This document shows, in pieces, positions 26,656-35,321 of a stretch of DNA of 64,000 nucleotides (position 1 is its first letter; every line of letters begins with the position of its first letter). Location of the stretch: NCBI GenBank assembly GCA_028865235.1, contig CP114561.1:1136001-1200000 (forward strand). Direction: 5' to 3'. Both the position numbers and the translations under genes were made by a program. The notes under the pieces were generated by a model. It did no database searches and was not told the DNA's origin. It saw only the letters and a program-made list of their open reading frames with translations. The DNA comes from Candidatus Manganitrophus sp. GTDB lineage: Bacteria > Nitrospirota > Nitrospiria > SBBL01 > Manganitrophaceae.

Positions 26656-27796
26656 ATGACAAACCGATCTCTTCCAGTCCTCACAGCAATCTTCCTCTTC
26701 TTGCTCTTCTTGGAAGCCGGTTGTGTGAAACCCGAGCCGCCCCCGCCAAATCCGTTCCGAGAGCCGATCCCCTACGCAGTTGGGCATAGCCCCTCGTTCG
26801 TCGGGGCCGCCGACCTGAACCAGGACGGCTTTCTTGATCTGGCTGTGGCAAATACCGAAGACAATAACGTCTTTCTTCTCATCAACAACAAAGACGGAAG
26901 CTTTCAAGACCCGGTCCAGCTCAAAACCGGACGGCAGCCCCGATCGATCGCCTTCGGGGACTTTAACGAAGATGGAAAGGTCGATCTGGCCGCCCTCAAC
27001 AACGATGAAGACAACCTCTCTCTTTTTCTCAACCAGGGCCATGTCCTTTTTGCCCCTCCCGTTATTTATGAGGTCGGCCGCGCCCCTTTCATGGCGACGG
27101 TCGCCGACTTCAACGGAGATCGGCATCTGGATATGGCGGTGGTCTCACGCTACGATCGTCTGATGATCCTGCTCGGGAAAGGAAATGGTACATTTGAGAA
27201 TGGACTGGTCCTTGATCCGGGAGCGATCCCCACTGGAATCATCTCTGGGCTTTTCAACGGAGACGGGTTCCTCGATCTTGCCATTGCGAACAACGGCCCC
27301 GGAAGCCATGAATTTATTTTTTTATGGGGACGGGGGGACGGCACCTTCGAGAAGGGAGAAAAAGGGACCGCCGGGATGAACCCGCTGAGCCTGATCTCGG
27401 AAGATTTTAATCAAGACGGCCGCCCCGATATTGTGGTCGTAAACGGCCTTGGAGATTCTCTCTCCTTTTTCTCCAAGAGAAAGAAGGCCGCTACGGAAAG
27501 GCCCGTCACTTCGGCGCGGAGGGAGGACCGGTCGCCGCCGTTGCGGCCGATTTTAGCGGGGACGGTCTCCTCGATCTGGTCGTCGCCAACAGCCGCAGCT
27601 CGAATATCTCCTTTTTAGCCGGAAAAGGGGATGGAACCTTCCAGCATCCCCCTTGAATATCCGTACCGGCGTCGGACCCTTTTCAATCGCGCAGGGCGAC
27701 TTTAACAAGGATGGGTTCCTCGACATCGTCGTCGCCAATAATGAGGATCAAAACCTTTCCCTCCTGATCGGAAAACAAAGAAAGAAGAGGGATTGA
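26656..27796 (+). CDS. FG-GAP/VCBS-repeat lipoprotein (two frameshifts)
   Basis: About 380 residues. Lipoprotein signal MTNRSLPVLTAIFLFLLFLE, lipobox LEAGC. Seven Ca-binding FG-GAP units of the type D-x-N-x-D-G-x-x-D: DLNQDGFLDLAV, DFNEDGKVDLAA, DFNGDRHLDMAV, LFNGDGFLDLAI, DFNQDGRPDIVV, DFSGDGLLDLVV, DFNKDGFLDIVV. They form one seven-bladed beta-propeller. One missing base near 27490 and one C in the C run at 27648-27652 must be restored; both restored frames carry the repeats. An outer-membrane or surface Ca-binding propeller, ligand unknown. The stop is just before the operator of the Fur/PerR gene. Confidence 0.82.
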
Positions 27797-27821
27797 CAAG
27801 GGATCCGAAATCATTTATTAA
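27793..27821 (+). promoter_or_regulatory. promoter of the Fur/PerR-rubrerythrin cluster
   Basis: TTGACA (27793-27798), 17 bases, TATTAA (27816-27821), start of transcription near 27828. The -35 lies in the last codon of the upstream FG-GAP gene. Confidence 0.65.
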
Positions 27822-27842
27822 TAATCATTCTCATTATTAATA
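27816..27842. promoter_or_regulatory. Fur/PerR-type operator, perfect inverted repeat
   Basis: Arms TATTAATAAT (27816-27825) and ATTATTAATA (27833-27842) are exact reverse complements around CATTCTC. AT-rich inverted repeats of this kind are typical Fur and PerR boxes. It covers the -10 and start point, so the Fur-family regulator 12 bases downstream probably represses its own cluster. Confidence 0.75.
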
Positions 27843-27853
27843 GATGATTTCAA

Positions 27854-28249
27854 ATGGGCCCTTCTTTTCGAAAAAGCCGCCAGCGGCAGATCATTCTCGA
27901 TACCCTCTCCGACATGAGAACCCATCCGACTGCGCAAGAAATCTTCGCCCGTGTTCGGGAGATCGACTCCCAGGTCGGGCAAGCCACCGTTTACCGAAAT
28001 CTTCGGATCTTAAAAGAACAGGGTGAAATTATCGAGCTGAGTTTCGGAACAGGCGAGAAACGTTACGATCGAAACGTTTCCCGACACGAGCATTTTACCT
28101 GCCGACGATGTGGAAAAATCGAAGATATTTACCCGAACTACCGCTCACTGACCGGAAGTCTTTCGGAAAAAGGCTTCCAGATCGATGAGTGGAGAATAGA
28201 GGCCTTCGGCATCTGCCAAGGTTGCATTGAACCCAACCAACCGCATTGA
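27854..28249 (+). CDS. Fur-family regulator, PerR-like
   Basis: 131 residues. N-terminal winged helix (RQRQIILDTLSDMRTHPTAQ, VGQATVYRNLRILKEQGEII) with the H of MRTHPT at the PerR His position; dimerisation part with KRYDRNVSRHEHFTCRRCGK (HxH, metal ligands) and CQGC near the end, two Cys pairs for structural zinc. Asp in YDRN would favour a PerR-like peroxide sensor over a Fur iron sensor, but not decisive. Followed 44 bases later by rubrerythrin and preceded by a perfect palindrome. Probable regulator of the downstream rubrerythrin, Fe-S protein and DUF3501 genes. Confidence 0.85.
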   Translation: MGPSFRKSRQRQIILDTLSDMRTHPTAQEIFARVREIDSQVGQATVYRNLRILKEQGEIIELSFGTGEKRYDRNVSRHEHFTCRRCGKIEDIYPNYRSLTGSLSEKGFQIDEWRIEAFGICQGCIEPNQPH

Positions 28250-28292
28250 TTTGCGGTCTGATACAACAGACGAGAAAGGGGGAAGGAAAAAG

Positions 28293-28721
28293 ATGGGAAA
28301 ACCACTCAAGGGGACCAAAACCCACGACAACCTCAAGCACGCGTTCGCCGGAGAATCACAAGCGAACCGCCGGTATCTTTATTTTGCGCGGAAGGCCGAT
28401 ATCGAAGGCCAGCCCGACATCGCCGGCGTTTTTCGCGACACGGCGGAAGGCGAAACCGGTCATGCCTTCGGTCATTTTGATTTTCTAAAAGAAGTCGGAG
28501 ATCCGGCCACCGGATCGGCCGTCGGCGACACCGCCGTCAATCTACAGTCGGCGATCGACGGCGAGACTTATGAGTACACCCAGATGTACCCCGGCTTTGC
28601 CAAGATGGCGCGAGAGGAAGGTTTTGATGAGATCGCCGCATGGTTTGAAACCCTCGCCCGCGCCGAGAAATCGCACGCGGGTCGGTTTCAGAAGGCCCTC
28701 GATTCCATCAAAGGGAAGTAA
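28293..28721 (+). CDS. rubrerythrin-like diiron protein (no rubredoxin domain)
   Basis: 142 residues from ATG 28293, which follows AAGGGGGAAGGA. Ferritin-like four-helix bundle: [20 protein letters not shown] (E-x2-N/R motif), [20 protein letters not shown] (E-x-x-H), [20 protein letters not shown] and [12 protein letters not shown] (E-x-x-H). The diiron ligands are present but the C-terminal rubredoxin Fe-(Cys)4 domain of classical rubrerythrins is absent, so electrons must come from another protein. Family role: H2O2 reduction. Strong hairpin behind the stop. Confidence 0.9.
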   Translation: MGKPLKGTKTHDNLKHAFAGESQANRRYLYFARKADIEGQPDIAGVFRDTAEGETGHAFGHFDFLKEVGDPATGSAVGDTAVNLQSAIDGETYEYTQMYPGFAKMAREEGFDEIAAWFETLARAEKSHAGRFQKALDSIKGK

Positions 28722-28749
28722 CCGCCTCCCTCATTGACTTCAAATCGGA

Positions 28750-28779
28750 GGGTGCGCCGGCGAAATCGCCGGCGCACCC
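28750..28779 (+). terminator. strong hairpin after rubrerythrin gene
   Basis: GGGTGCGCCGGCG (28750-28762) pairs with CGCCGGCGCACCC (28767-28779) around AAAT. Thirteen perfect pairs but no strong T tract, so it may attenuate rather than stop transcription into the next gene. Confidence 0.6.
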
Positions 28780-28805
28780 CCATCTTTCTAAAGATTGGAT
28801 CATCC

Positions 28806-30056
28806 ATGTCGCCGGATCCCTTAAGCCTGATTTCAGAAAACAAGAGAACCCTCGATCAGGAATTCGCGCGCGTCGCCGACATCTGCAACGGATGCCGCCG
28901 CTGTTTTAATCTCTGCCCTTCGTTCGATCAGATGTTCATCCGGATCGACGATCGGACCGGCGAGGCCGACAGCCTCGTCAAAAAAGACCAGGACGACATC
29001 ACCGATCTCTGCTACTACTGCAAGCTCTGTTATAACCACTGTCCCTACACCCCGCCGCACCACTTTAACCTCGACTTCCCTCGCTTGATGCTTCTCGGAA
29101 AAGCCGAGCGGGCCAAGACCCACCGCCCCACCTTTCGCGATCGGATTCTGGTCGATACCGATTGGGTCGGCCGATGGGGACGCCGGTTGGCGCCGCTTCT
29201 CAACTGGGCCAATTCGGTCCGCGCCGTTCGACTCCTCCTCCATCGTTGGTTCGGCATTCATAAAGAGCGGATTCTCCCCAAGATCGCGACCGAGACCTTC
29301 ACTGAATGGCGGGCAAAGAACCCTCCACCCAAGACTTCGCCGGCCGCCAAAAAAGTCGCCCTTTTCCACACTTGCTATGTCAACTACAACGCACCCGACA
29401 TCGGGAAAGCGTCGGTGCAGGTGCTGGAGAAGAACAATATCGAAGTTATTACCCCTCCGCAGCGCTGCTGCGGGATGCCCTATTTCGACGTCGGGGATAT
29501 CGAATCGGCCCGGGAAAAAGCCCGATTCAATATTCAATCGCTTGAAGAGGTCATCCGGGCCGGCTACGACATCGTTGCCCCGATGCCGACATGCAGCCTG
29601 ATGCTGAAAAAAGAGTACCCCGCCCTCTTGGGCGAGGAGGCAAAGAGGGTATCGGAGCACACGTTTGATCTCTGCGAATATTTGATGCGTCTCAACGGGG
29701 AAGGAAAGTTAAATAAGGAATTCAAGAACCCGGTCGGAAAGATTTCCTATCAAATTCCCTGTCACCTCCGGGATCAGAACATCGGCTACAAATCGCGCGA
29801 TCTGATGAAGCTGATTCCGGGAACCACCATTGATGTGATCGAGAAGTGCTCGGCGCACGACGGCACCTGGGGGATCAAGACCGAATACTTCGACGAATCG
29901 ATGAAGACGGCGAAGCCGCTCTTCCGTGCCATTGAGGAGGGGAATCCCGATGTGGTTGCAACCGACTGCCCCCTGGCCGGGATGCAAATCCTCCAGGGGA
30001 CCGGGAAAGAGCCGCTTCATCCGATTCAAATTGTGAAAAAGGCATACGGATTATGA
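28806..30056 (+). CDS. (Fe-S) heterodisulfide-reductase-like protein, GlpC/HdrB type
   Basis: 416 residues from ATG 28806. N-terminal double cluster ferredoxin part: CNGCRRCFNLCP and CYYCKLCYNHCP, each with four Cys for one [4Fe-4S]. Then two CCG-type domains: FHTCYVNYNAPDIG with RCCGMPYFDVGD, and PCHLRDQNIGYKSR with KCSAHDGTWG and DCPLAGMQILQGTG. Cys-rich CCG domains bind noncubane clusters in HdrB and GlpC. It lies between rubrerythrin and DUF3501; inference: supplies electrons to the rubrerythrin that lacks rubredoxin. Confidence 0.85.
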   Translation: MSPDPLSLISENKRTLDQEFARVADICNGCRRCFNLCPSFDQMFIRIDDRTGEADSLVKKDQDDITDLCYYCKLCYNHCPYTPPHHFNLDFPRLMLLGKAERAKTHRPTFRDRILVDTDWVGRWGRRLAPLLNWANSVRAVRLLLHRWFGIHKERILPKIATETFTEWRAKNPPPKTSPAAKKVALFHTCYVNYNAPDIGKASVQVLEKNNIEVITPPQRCCGMPYFDVGDIESAREKARFNIQSLEEVIRAGYDIVAPMPTCSLMLKKEYPALLGEEAKRVSEHTFDLCEYLMRLNGEGKLNKEFKNPVGKISYQIPCHLRDQNIGYKSRDLMKLIPGTTIDVIEKCSAHDGTWGIKTEYFDESMKTAKPLFRAIEEGNPDVVATDCPLAGMQILQGTGKEPLHPIQIVKKAYGL

Positions 30057-30079
30057 GGGCGACGCATGCGTCGGCCCTA
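30056..30079. repeat. REP-like palindrome
   Basis: AGGGC-GACGCATGCGTC-GGCCCT, almost perfect, between the Fe-S protein stop and the DUF3501 gene. Core matches the hairpin at 796-816. Confidence 0.6.
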
Positions 30080-30096
30080 CAACCTGGAGCAGAACG

Positions 30097-30684
30097 ATGA
30101 AGAAAATCGACGCTGAAGAACTCCATTCACTGGCTGAGTACGAAAAAATAAGAGATTCCTATCGTCAAGGGATCATGGAGGAAAAGAAGAAGAGGCGGAT
30201 CCAAGTCGGCCCTTACGTCTCTTTGACCTTCGAGAATCGGGAGACCATTCTCTTCCAGATACACGAGATGTTGCGCGTGGAGCGGGTCGAAGATCCCGCC
30301 AAGATCCAAGAAGAGGTTGACGTCTATAATGATCTCATCCCGGACGAAGGGGAGCTCTCCGCGACCCTTTTTATCGAAATCACAGAGGAAGGCAAGATTA
30401 AAGAGGTTTTGGACCGGCTGATCGGAATCGACAAACCGAATGTCGTTTATTTCCAGATCGGGAAGAAAAAGGTCCCTGCTGTTTTTGAGGGGGGCCGAAG
30501 CACCGAGGAGAAGATCAGCGCGGTCCATTATGTTCGGTTCAAGTGGAGCCCGACGCTGATTGAAGCCTTCCGGAGCGAAAAAGAAAACGATCTCGTGATC
30601 GAGCACCCCAGCTATAAAGAGCGGGCGCTCATTTCGGAAGAAACCAAAAAGGCTTTACTCGAAGATTTAGATCAGGTCGATTGA
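30097..30684 (+). CDS. DUF3501 family protein
   Basis: 195 residues, soluble, no Cys motif. Signature parts: ERRRIQVGP-type start (KKRRIQVGPYVSLTFENRET), ILFQIHEMLRVERVEDPAKI, EEVDVYNDLIPDEGELSATL, FIEITEEGKIKEVLDRL and AVHYVRFKWSPTLIEAFRSE. The family has no known function, yet in many genomes it is next to rubrerythrin and a CCG-type Fe-S protein, as here. It probably works in the same oxidative-stress or redox unit. The 40-base gap before it holds a REP-like palindrome. Confidence 0.88.
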   Translation: MKKIDAEELHSLAEYEKIRDSYRQGIMEEKKKRRIQVGPYVSLTFENRETILFQIHEMLRVERVEDPAKIQEEVDVYNDLIPDEGELSATLFIEITEEGKIKEVLDRLIGIDKPNVVYFQIGKKKVPAVFEGGRSTEEKISAVHYVRFKWSPTLIEAFRSEKENDLVIEHPSYKERALISEETKKALLEDLDQVD

Positions 30685-30728
30685 TAACAGCCATCGGAGG
30701 GCTGGGACAGAACGAACCCGGCCCTCCA

Positions 30729-30962
30729 TTACTTCTTTTTCTTCACATAAACTTTAAACACCTTCCCTTCCTGAATCAAATCCAAGAACTCGTTTCCACT
30801 ACTTTTGCACCAGGCCGGCATATCTTTCTTGATCCCTTCATCGTCGGAGAGAACCTCCAGCACTTGGTCGATCTCCATCTGTTTGATCTTCTTCGAAGTC
30901 AAAATCACCGGAATCGGACAGAAGAGTCCCAGGGTGTCGAGTGTCTGATCGGCGACAATCAT
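30729..30962 (-). CDS. TusA-family sulfurtransferase
   Basis: 77 residues, TusA fold: TLDTLGLFCPIPVILTSKKI has the C-P-x-P motif with the persulfide Cys near 15. Second region VLSDDEGIKKDMPAWCKSSG carries a further Cys. TusA-type proteins accept sulfur from a cysteine desulfurase and pass it on to tRNA, molybdenum cofactor or sulfur metabolism. The desulfurase gene ends only 5 bases upstream, so donor and acceptor are paired. Confidence 0.92.
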   Translation of the reverse strand: MIVADQTLDTLGLFCPIPVILTSKKIKQMEIDQVLEVLSDDEGIKKDMPAWCKSSGNEFLDLIQEGKVFKVYVKKKK

Positions 30963-30966
30963 CCAT

Positions 30967-32162
30967 TCATCCTAAAGCGCCGCCCTGCCGTACCTGAGGC
31001 GACAGGTTGGTGTAAATCGGCGAGACCTTCCTAATTTCTTCAACGCACCTCGGAAAAATGGAGAGGACCGTCTTGATCTCTTCTTCGGTGGTCCCCATCC
31101 CCAGGCTGAAGACGATCCCCCCTGGGCCACGTTCGCCGGAAATCCGGTGGCCGTGAGGACAGGCGAGATCTTCAACGCCTCGGCGCTGCATGATGATCCG
31201 CTCGCCGCAAAGATCCCCTTTTTTTCCAAGAGTCGAATGAGCGCCTCTCCATCGACAAACTCCACCGCAAAACTGGCGATGTGAGGAAGCCGGTGGATCG
31301 GATCCCCGGTCAGGTGAATGAGAGGAACCCGCTCGGTCAGCCCGACGATCAGCCGATCCCGCAGCGCCGCCAGCCGGGGCGCTTCGGAAGGAAGGCGCTT
31401 TCGCGCCTCGAGGGCCGCCGCCCCCATTCCGACGATCGCCGCGACATTCTCGGTCCCGCTCCGCCTGCCTCCTTCTTGAATTCCTCCCTCGATCAAAGGA
31501 TGAACGCGCGTTCCCCGACGGATGTAGAGTGCCCCGGCCCCCTTCGGTCCGTAAAAGGGCTGCGCCGAGAAGGAGGCGAGATCGATCCCGAGCGAATCGA
31601 CACGGAACGGAATCATCCCGACGGTGGCGACGGCATCGGTGTGGAGGAGGACCCCCGCCGCCTGAGTGATCGAGGCGATTTCCTGAATCGGCTGCACCGT
31701 TCCGATTTCATTGTTCGCATGCATGATCGACACCAACACTGTCTCATTTCGCAGCGCCGCCGCGACCTGTTCCGGGCGGACCCGCCCTTTTTGATCGACC
31801 GGAAGCCAAGTGACCGCCACCCCCTCGCGTTCCAGATGCTTGAGGGGGTGAGCCACGGAAAAGTGCTCGATCACCGAGGTGATGATGTGGATCTTTTTCT
31901 TCGGACGCGCGGCAAGAATGCCCTTGATCGCAAGGTTGTTCGCTTCGCTCCCCGAGGCGGTAAAAACGATCTCCCGCGCCTCGGCGCCGATCAGCTCCGC
32001 CACCCGTTTGCGCGCCTCTTCGATTCCCTTTCGCGGAATTTCCCCCTCCGCATGACGGCTTTGCGGGTTGCCGAAGTGCTCCGTCAGGAAGGGGAGCATC
32101 GCCTCGCGCGCCGCCGGCAGAAGCGGTGTGGCTGCGATATGATCGAGGTAGATTTTTTTCAT
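30967..32162 (-). CDS. cysteine desulfurase, NifS/IscS-like (one frameshift)
   Basis: About 398 residues. PLP enzyme of class V fold: ASGSEANNLAIKGILAARPK, HANNEIGTVQPIQEIASITQ, SFSAQPFYGPKGAGALYIRR where the PLP Lys of the usual H-K is replaced by Q-P-F, catalytic SGSSCSAEALKISPVL. One missing G in the G run at 31117-31122 restores VAQGGIVFSLGMGTTEEE. The usual SxHK motif reads FSAQPFYGPKG: the lysine is not where expected, which may be a real divergence or a further sequence error. Second desulfurase besides IscS, coupled with TusA. Confidence 0.85.
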
Positions 32163-32220
32163 AACGCCGAATAATAAGCGGGTTGGAAAGAAGTTGTCAA
32201 GGTCCGGCGGAAGGATGGTC

Positions 32221-32242
32221 GGGGTTCAACATATTGAACCCC
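32221..32242. repeat. short palindrome downstream of desaturase operon
   Basis: GGGGTTCAA-CATA-TTGAACCCC, 9-base perfect stem. In the 155-base gap between the cysteine desulfurase start and the desaturase stop. Confidence 0.55.
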
Positions 32243-32267
32243 CACATGGCCTTTAGACAAAGAAAAT

Positions 32268-32304
32268 AAAAAAACCGGCCCCCTTTTGATAAGGAGGGCC
32301 GGTT
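32268..32304 (-). terminator. rho-independent terminator of the desaturase gene
   Basis: On the minus strand AACCGGCCC, loop, GGGCCGGTT then T7 (32274-32268). Placed directly after the leftward desaturase stop. Confidence 0.88.
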
Positions 32305-32317
32305 GAAGGAAACCACC

Positions 32318-33178
32318 CTAGGTCGTTTCCGTCCGATAGGAAAGATCTCTCGCCAAACCGACCATATAGAGGCTGAAGATCAACCACTTGGAGGGGTCGA
32401 AGTTATACCACTTCGGGCCGTTCCGGTAATCGCGGGGATAGGTATGGTGGTAGTTGTGATAACCCTCGCCGAAAGTGATCAAGGAGATCAACCAGCTGTC
32501 CCGGCTGCTGTTTTGAGTGCCGTTCGGCTGGTCTCCCCACATATGGCAGATCGAATTGATGCAGAAGGTCGAATTCAACACCAGGAAGGTTCTGAACACA
32601 CCGGCGAGAAGAAACCCGGAGAGCGCCCCGATCCAACCGCGATGAAGAAAACCGATCAGCGTCGGAATGGCAAAACCTGAAAGAAGGATCAAGAGATAAT
32701 TATGGTGCTGCCACATAATCAGCTTATCTTTTTTAAAGATGGCGGTATATTTATCATCCATCGAAAAGGGGGTTTTGATGAAGATCCAGAGGAGATGACT
32801 GTGCCAGAATCCTCTCTTCGCGTTATAGGGGTCTGCATCGGTATCGACATTGGCATGATGCCGGACATGGTCGGAGCACCATTTCAGAGCGGAATTCTCC
32901 AGCGCCCAGCCCCCCGCGATCAGGAAAGCCACCTTCACCGCGTCAGGAGCGTTAAAACTCCGATGTGAGATGAATCGGTGGTAGCCGACCGTGATTCCCA
33001 TTCCGGACATCACATAGAGCAAACCGAACATCGTCCAATCCAACCAGGAATAATCGAAAAAATAACCGAACAGGGGAACACCAACGAACATAACCATCGA
33101 AAGCGCCGAAAAGACAACGATCGCTTTATAGTCTATGATTCGGCCATCCGCCACCTCGGCGGTCATCATCTGCGCCAT
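32318..33178 (-). CDS. acyl-CoA/fatty-acid desaturase (delta-9 type)
   Basis: 286 residues, integral membrane. Three His boxes of the di-iron desaturase family: HRFISH (GYHRFISHRSFN), HVRHHANVD and HNYHHTYPRDYR, plus hydrophobic pairs around them. It introduces a cis double bond into acyl chains with O2 and electrons, adjusting membrane fluidity. A long upstream region (33179-33331) with two TATAAT/TATACT-like boxes suggests regulated transcription. A rho-independent terminator follows. Confidence 0.92.
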   Translation of the reverse strand: MAQMMTAEVADGRIIDYKAIVVFSALSMVMFVGVPLFGYFFDYSWLDWTMFGLLYVMSGMGITVGYHRFISHRSFNAPDAVKVAFLIAGGWALENSALKWCSDHVRHHANVDTDADPYNAKRGFWHSHLLWIFIKTPFSMDDKYTAIFKKDKLIMWQHHNYLLILLSGFAIPTLIGFLHRGWIGALSGFLLAGVFRTFLVLNSTFCINSICHMWGDQPNGTQNSSRDSWLISLITFGEGYHNYHHTYPRDYRNGPKWYNFDPSKWLIFSLYMVGLARDLSYRTETT

Positions 33179-33331
33179 TCTTCCATCCTCGATTTGTAGT
33201 AAAGTGATTTGGTTTTAAGTATAACCTAAAAGGTGCGAAACAAGTCTGGCATTATACAGGAATGTCGTTGGGGAAGCAAGCGCTTTGTGATCCGAGGAGC
33301 GCCCCCAAAGGGAATCAGCGGCGGGACTATT

Positions 33332-35321
33332 CTACTTAGGGATGGGATAAATCAATTCATTAGGTAGCTGCTCCGGAAGAAGAATCGTGAAGGCCGTCCC
33401 CCGACCCGGGACGCTGGCGACCTCGATCCTTCCGGCAAGCGCAGTCACCATTTTCTTCACGATCGCCAGCCCTAAGCCGGTCCCCTCGATATACTTCCCC
33501 TTTACCTCTCGCGCCACCACTCTCTGCTCATACTCCTCGAAGATCTTGTCCAGGTGCGCCGGCTCAATCCCCACCCCGGTGTCCGAAACCTCCAAGAACA
33601 CTTCTTGCCGCTCCACCCGCCGCCCCAGACGGAGCCGAACTTCGCCTCGATGGGTAAATTTCACCGCATTGGAGAGAAGATTGGTCAGGATGCTTCTCAC
33701 CTGCATCGGGTCGGTCAAAAAACATTCCGGGAAATCGGGGTCGATCTCTTTCCGTAGATAAAGCCCTTTCTCCTGAAGGAGCGGCTCGAAGATCATCAAC
33801 ACTTTCTCTGTTAACTCCCTGAGGTTCACCTCCATCACTTGCAGCCCCTTCTTGCCCGATTCAAGCTTGGCCAAATCCAAGATGTTGTTGATGAGGTGAA
33901 TCAGTTCATGAGCATTATGATGAATGCGGTCGACCGCGCCGGCCTGCTTGGGGGTGAGCTCTCCGTAGGCCCCCTTCGAAGCAGTTGGGTAAAGCCGGAA
34001 ATGCTGTTGACCGGGGTCTTCAGCTCATGCGACATGTAGGAGAAGAAGAGATTTCGCGCGCGGCTTGCCTCCTCAACACTCACATTCTTCTGCTGGAGCA
34101 TCCGATTCATCTCCTGAATCGCCCCTTCCGCCCGTTTGCGCTCGGCGATTTCCTTCTGCGCCCCCCGATAGAGGTTCGCGTTATCGACCGCCGCAGCAAC
34201 GCGGCGCGCCAGATCTTCAGCCAAAGCAAGCTCTTCTTCTCCATAACATCGATTGCTCTCTGCGGTCAAAAAGGAAAGCACTCCGAGGGGCCGCTCCCGC
34301 GCGATCAGCGGAACCATCATGGCCGATCTGAGCCCCAAGGAACGGGCCATTCGGAGGTGCTCGGGATTCTTTGCAATCTTTTGCAGGAGGCAATCAGAAA
34401 TCTCGGGTAAAATGGTTGATTTGCCGGACTCTAGGACATGCAGAAGCGGATGAGGGCTCCCCGATTGGGGGGGATAGCGGCGCATCAGTTCCCACCCCAA
34501 CGCCTCTTTGGAGGGATCGGCTGCTGCGACGGCGACCCGGCGGATCGTCCGATCCTCCTCCACAACATCGACCACACACCCATCGGCCAGATAGGGAACG
34601 GCCAGGCGCGCCACCCGGGGCAAGCTCGTTTCGTAATCGAGGGAAGCGGCAAGAATCTCGCTGGCCTCCGCCAGGAAAGTCAAGCGCCACTGCATCCGTT
34701 CGGCCTCCGTGCGGGCCATCTGTTCTCGCTCGAAGAGTTGCGCCCGCTCTTCCTCGGCCTGTTTTCGAAGAGTGATATCGCTGATCACCGTCCGGCAAAC
34801 CGGTCCCATCGGTGTCTCTTTCACAAGAATACTCTCCATCTGCGCATAAAAGGGAATTCCGCTCTGGGTCTGGAGCCGGATCTCGCAGATCTGCCGCTTC
34901 CCCCCTTGAAGAGGCTCCTCCGATGGGCATGGAAAAGGGGCTGGTCTCTTTTGAAGACAAAGAGGGAAAAGGGAGTCCTCGGCTGAAAATCGCGATCGAC
35001 CCCCAACAGCTCTCTTCCCTTGAGGTTCGCTTCGAGAATCAATCCGCTTCGACTGAGGGTGAAATAACCGACCGGCGCAAAATCATACAGATCGGAGTAG
35101 CGATTCCGGGAGGCCTCCAACTCCGCCTGGGTCCGCCGAAGCTCGTCGTTTTGCGCCTCGAGTTCGTGCTGGTGATTTCGAAGCTCGGCGATGATCTGCT
35201 GGACTTCGCTCGGAGAAAAGCTCGCTCCCGCGCCGTTTTCGGAAGCCTTTTCCCGGCGGACCGGGGTAAGGGATGCCTTCTTTATTTTTCGCTTCTGCCG
35301 GACCCTGGGAGGGATCTCCAT
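33332..35321 (-). CDS. PAS-GAF sensor histidine kinase (two frameshifts)
   Basis: About 663 residues after restoring one G in each of two G runs (about 34901-34906 and 33970-33974). N-terminal coiled part; PAS ([20 protein letters not shown]); a GAF domain (LPRVARLAVPYLADGCVVDV ... LADFLARRVAAAVDNANLY type); HisKA with [19 protein letters not shown] (phospho-His); HATPase N-box [27 protein letters not shown]. No membrane segment, so a cytosolic sensor. No response regulator is adjacent. Paralogous to the kinase at 38678-40707. The reading-frame break is at homopolymers, so probably not a pseudogene. Confidence 0.85.
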
